This document shows positions 60,665-64,000 of a stretch of DNA of 64,000 bases, one piece after another (positions within the stretch are counted from its first letter, which is position 1; every line of letters starts with the position of its first letter). A model generated the notes under the pieces. It was not told the origin of the DNA and made no database searches. It saw only the letters and a program-made list of their open reading frames with translations. Both the position numbers and the translations under genes were made by a program. Source of the DNA: Bisporella sp. PMI_857 (Eukaryota; Ascomycota; Leotiomycetes; Helotiales; Helotiaceae); contig JAJSPD010000012.1 in the NCBI GenBank assembly GCA_021307315.1, forward strand, positions 124,001 to 188,000, written 5' to 3'.

Positions 60665-63281
60665 TTAAATAGGTCGTGTCTCCCTTTCCAACCAAGCAAG
60701 CGCAATCGAACTTGTCGGAAAATAACCATTTGTTTTGTTATAAATGTCCTTGTGGTAGTCGTTTATCCAACCTTTTTCCTCCTCGGTGAGTAGTGATTCA
60801 TCAATTAATTTTCGGCAATAAGGCACCATAGTAACATGTTCAAATCCAAGATACTATTCAAAGCTCAGGTTATCGGCTGCTCTGGTGCATGATGCTTGGG
60901 CTTTACTTACTGGTTTATCGCCAAACTTATGCGCTGTTTCCACTTCTTTCACCATTATTACATTCTCAATGCGAATTCCAAATGATCCGTCTTCATAATA
61001 GCCAGGTTCATTTGAGATCACATTCCCAGGTGCCAAAGGGACTTCTGAGAACTGGATTCGTGTTCCGATACCAATTGGCCCTTCGTGTACATTCAAGTAT
61101 GAGCCCACGCCATGGCCCGTGCCATGTCGATAGTCCAGGCCCTCTTTCTGCATCTCATTAGTGAATACCTTTAGAATCAAAATAGAGAAATTACCCATAG
61201 AAATTGTCTTGCCAGAGTATCTAGGGCGAAGCCACTGGTTCCTTTTGGGAATGTGGCAACATCTAATGCAATGTTTCCTTTTAGCACCAGAGTGTATGCC
61301 TTCTTCTCCATCTCTGATGGATTACCAAAATGAAGTGTTCGTGTGGTATCTGTAGTTCCGTCTTGATACTGCGCTCCAGAGTCACAGAGGTATACTTGAT
61401 TTGGGTCGATTATTGAGCAATTATCTGGCTCCGCTTTGTAATGAATTACGGCAGCATTGGCTCCTGTAGATGAAATAGTGTCGAAGGATAGTCCTACATA
61501 AAGGTCTTGCTTCTGCCGCAGCCTCTCCAGCTCATCGGCGGCTTCAATTTCATTGATTTCCCTTTTCTGAAGTTCGTGCTCTAACCAAGCAAAATATTCA
61601 ATCAGAGCTGCACCGTCTCGTATATGGCATGCCCTCATTCCTTTCAGTTCGGCCTCATTCTTCACGGTCTTTGCATCGCCTACGAGACTTCTCAATTCTT
61701 CCACATTGGTGTCTCCACCCAATGAACGCTTCAATGCCCAAGATGCTTTATTAGATATGATAAACTTTCGTGTATTTTCTGTTGGTACATTTTGGACCAA
61801 GGACTGCATATCCTCAAATATCTTCTCGTAGGGCCGAACAGACACACCATTCTCAGTGAGGTAGGTCTTGCAGTCGCTGCTCAACTTGGATGAATTGATA
61901 TACAGGATGGCTGATGTTGGTGTGATAGCAGCATAGGAGAAAAACACAGGATTGTATGGTATATCGTTGCCGCGTAAGTTGAAGAGCCAGGCAATGTCAT
62001 CCAGTGCAGAAACAATCAATCCATCACTCTTCTTCTTTTCTAAGTCTCTGCGAATATCCTCAAATTTATCCCTGGACGGTTTTCCATGGTACACTTGATC
62101 AAGTACCTTGACAGGCTCCTGGGGTCTAGCAGGTCGGTCCCTTCCCCAGACTAAATCTACAAGATTCTTGTCTACTGCAACGAGATCTTTTCCACCTCTT
62201 TTTTTGATCTTTTCGGCCAGTTTTCGTGCATCAGCTGCGCTTATGAGGTTAGGATCAACACCAACCACTTTGCCTCCTTCAGACTGCTCTGCTGTCCATT
62301 CTTGCCAAGTAGGGACATCTTGCATTCCCTGTTTCAGTAGCAGCCATTCATTGTTCAGTTGTTTCGTGGCTTGATTGAAGTATCTTCCATCAGTTGCTAG
62401 AGCAGCTTTCTCCAGAGTAACCTGAAACAACTAGTCAGCAATTGAAAACCACTAAACTCCAAATGAAGATATTGGAGCTGCGCAAAAGGAGAGGGACTAC
62501 ATGGTGAAAAGAAGAATGGCTTGCAAAAGCATGAAAATCGACTCGAAACAGTAGACTAGTAGCGGTACTACAACTAATTGCACCATCTCCCTTGATGTGT
62601 AATCCTAGTTCCGCTGCAGTCAGCGAGGAGCCGACCGCTTCAGACTGATGCAGGTCTAGGCTTCCATGGAGATATGTTGCTTTAGGATGCGCAGTAATGA
62701 TATCATAAGATCCTTCATATGCCAAAATCCAAAGCTCACAGGCTACTACTTGCTTACCACTACACAACCAGCAGATCCAGTAAACCCTGATATGAATGCT
62801 CTCCTCGCATCGCAAGGTGCTATGTATTCGGAGGAGTGGCTATCTTCGGAAGGAACAATATAGATATCAATATCATGAGCCGTCATGTACTCCCTGAGCT
62901 CCTTCAGGACACCTGGGCGTGTTGATGTTTGTACCATGGTGGAGCTTCTTCTTTTGGCCGTCCAGAATTTGACCGTCGACTTCGGTGCAATTGTGCTATA
63001 AGTCTACAAGCATAGAGTAGAGTGAGCATGTGAACACCTAGAAGGGCTAAGACTCGGGGAATTATAGCTTGTCAATCACTTACGAGTTGGCTACGGCTGC
63101 CAGCAGGTGCAAGTGCAGGGCCGGATCGAATTAGAGGAGATGATTTGTACAAATCACTGCTCGTATGAGCAGTGCAAAAGGCTAAAGAGTATAGACGAGT
63201 AGAAAAGCTATAAACAAGTGAAGTGGCAGACGGCTTTCGCAACGAGCCATGCATCCCACTAAATAACCACTTCTCCAGCAT
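60665..63281 (-). CDS. Xaa-Pro aminopeptidase P
   Basis: Five exons: 63281-63084, 63003-62758, 62421-61195, 61147-60911, 60853-60665; 698 aa, or 610 aa from the internal ATG at 62937. Creatinase/peptidase M24[34 protein letters not shown], metal Asp residues in [19 protein letters not shown], His in [11 protein letters not shown], Glu in [13 protein letters not shown] and FGIRIENV. It releases N-terminal residues that precede proline. The first ~90 residues are basic and Ser-rich, like a mitochondrial presequence, whereas the short form begins [14 protein letters not shown] as cytosolic fungal enzymes do. The 336-nt intron at 62422-62757 is long for this window. Confidence 0.9.
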
Positions 63282-63728
63282 CAATGTAAGTCGACACTTC
63301 CCATACTTCGCTCGATAAGGTTAGGCTGAAAATGTGGGGTTTCTTTTGGAAGGAGGTTTGATGGTGGGGTGTCGGCTTATGTAAGCATCTTTGGAAACCC
63401 TCTGGCATTGGCTGAAGTAAGCCTGCCTACGCCTATGGAGCACGAGGCTGCACCGTCGAATGGCTGCAGATTTATTTTATGATTTCTGATGACCGTACCT
63501 TGTTGTAATACAACTTCAGAAAATGCACAGAATTATTCTAGATATGCATTCATTCTGAAATGATACACCATTGGAATTAAGAAAAGATGTTTAAAGTATC
63601 TTCAGCCCTGACCTCACTTTCAAAGAATTTGTACCTCGATCTCAAGCGAACACCCTCCACGCTAAATCAGAGATCATAGCACTGCACCAGAGCTTAATTG
63701 AGAGATATGGCAAACCTTGGTATTAATG
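63282..63728. other. Intergenic, no gene seen
   Basis: About 450 nt between the aminopeptidase start and an edge ORF; likely a divergent promoter. Nothing else is supported. Confidence 0.5.
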
Positions 63729-64000
63729 ATGGGGCCTTGCCAACCTCTTTTCAAGAGGTTGAAGCAGTATGTCAAAGACATTTTGATCTATTTCACCCTT
63801 GTTGTGCGGTTAATTCTGGTCCAATATAATATACCACCACTCTCCTGTGGAGAAATCTTCAGATTGATACTAGAAATTGCTAACTATGGTGGTATAGTCG
63901 ATCATCCAGATGTATCAGCCTGGAGCAAAAGTCTCGCATTTGCAAGAAAAATTGCAAAAACTACAACGCTCCCCAGAAGGCTGGCAGCTTGCTCAAACTC
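63729..64000 (+). CDS. Unidentified partial CDS at the right edge
   Basis: An ATG at 63729 opens a stop-free frame through to the end of the window, 90 codons and two bases. It begins MGPCQPLFKRLKQYV and contains a hydrophobic segment ILIYFTLVVRLILVQ near residues 19-33, then a helical region (SWSKSLAFARKIAKTTT-like). I recognise no family. An overlapping frame from 63708 is shorter and closed. Truncated by the window, so start and function are uncertain. Confidence 0.35.
   Translation, partial: MGPCQPLFKRLKQYVKDILIYFTLVVRLILVQYNIPPLSCGEIFRLILEIANYGGIVDHPDVSAWSKSLAFARKIAKTTTLPRRLAACSN

Noticed and set aside
62435..62815. Minus-strand 126-aa frame covering the long aminopeptidase intron
   Set aside because: It overlaps the exon in another frame and contains no domain; the intron borders are needed for the conserved protein.

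Overview
The window is nuclear DNA of a filamentous ascomycete (Pezizomycotina). Nearly every gene is cut by short introns of about 45-120 nt with fungal branch sites, and the gene set is fungal: MIPC synthase, bifunctional GARS-AIRS, ERMES Mmm1, Zn2Cys6 factor, XanA-type dioxygenases, CenH3. The protein sequences look Leotiomycetes-like, but I could not test this. Exons were assembled by hand from splice signals, frame and family conservation. For every multi-exon gene the exon lengths sum to a multiple of three.

Layout. 0-12.6 kb is housekeeping: ZUFSP/ZUP1-like peptidase, seryl-tRNA synthetase, Rheb, Wapl (all minus), uracil phosphoribosyltransferase (plus), Elf1/ELOF1 (minus). 12.5-18.2 kb is a gene-poor stretch with coding-like fragments only. 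18.2-21.4 kb has ribosomal protein eS1, a Rab18-like GTPase and an ABHD11/Imo32-like hydrolase.

23.1-34.4 kb is the most interesting part. Two divergent XanA-type alpha-ketoglutarate dioxygenases flank an NCS1 nucleobase-type transporter, a Zn2Cys6 regulator and a small alpha/beta hydrolase. The order is dioxygenase 1 (+), transporter (-), regulator (+), hydrolase (-), dioxygenase 2 (+). I read it as a candidate catabolic cluster: import, oxidation, hydrolysis, and a pathway-specific activator. CGGCCG, a plausible zinc-cluster site, occurs five times in this region, always upstream of cluster genes.

36-64 kb returns to housekeeping: MIPC synthase, ADE5,7, homoserine kinase, CENP-A, Derlin, an SDR, acireductone dioxygenase, a DUF2293 protein, an intron-containing tRNA-like gene, TXNDC9/Plp1-like, GDP-mannose transporter, Mmm1, RNase H1, Pdx1/Snz, a FUN14 protein, aminopeptidase P, and an unidentified gene running off the right edge.

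Gene-structure oddities are the second theme: three GC-AG introns, a 2-nt microexon, two stop-free introns whose length is a multiple of three, an exon carrying only the start codon, and a G8 run that throws a CAAX box out of frame in Rheb.
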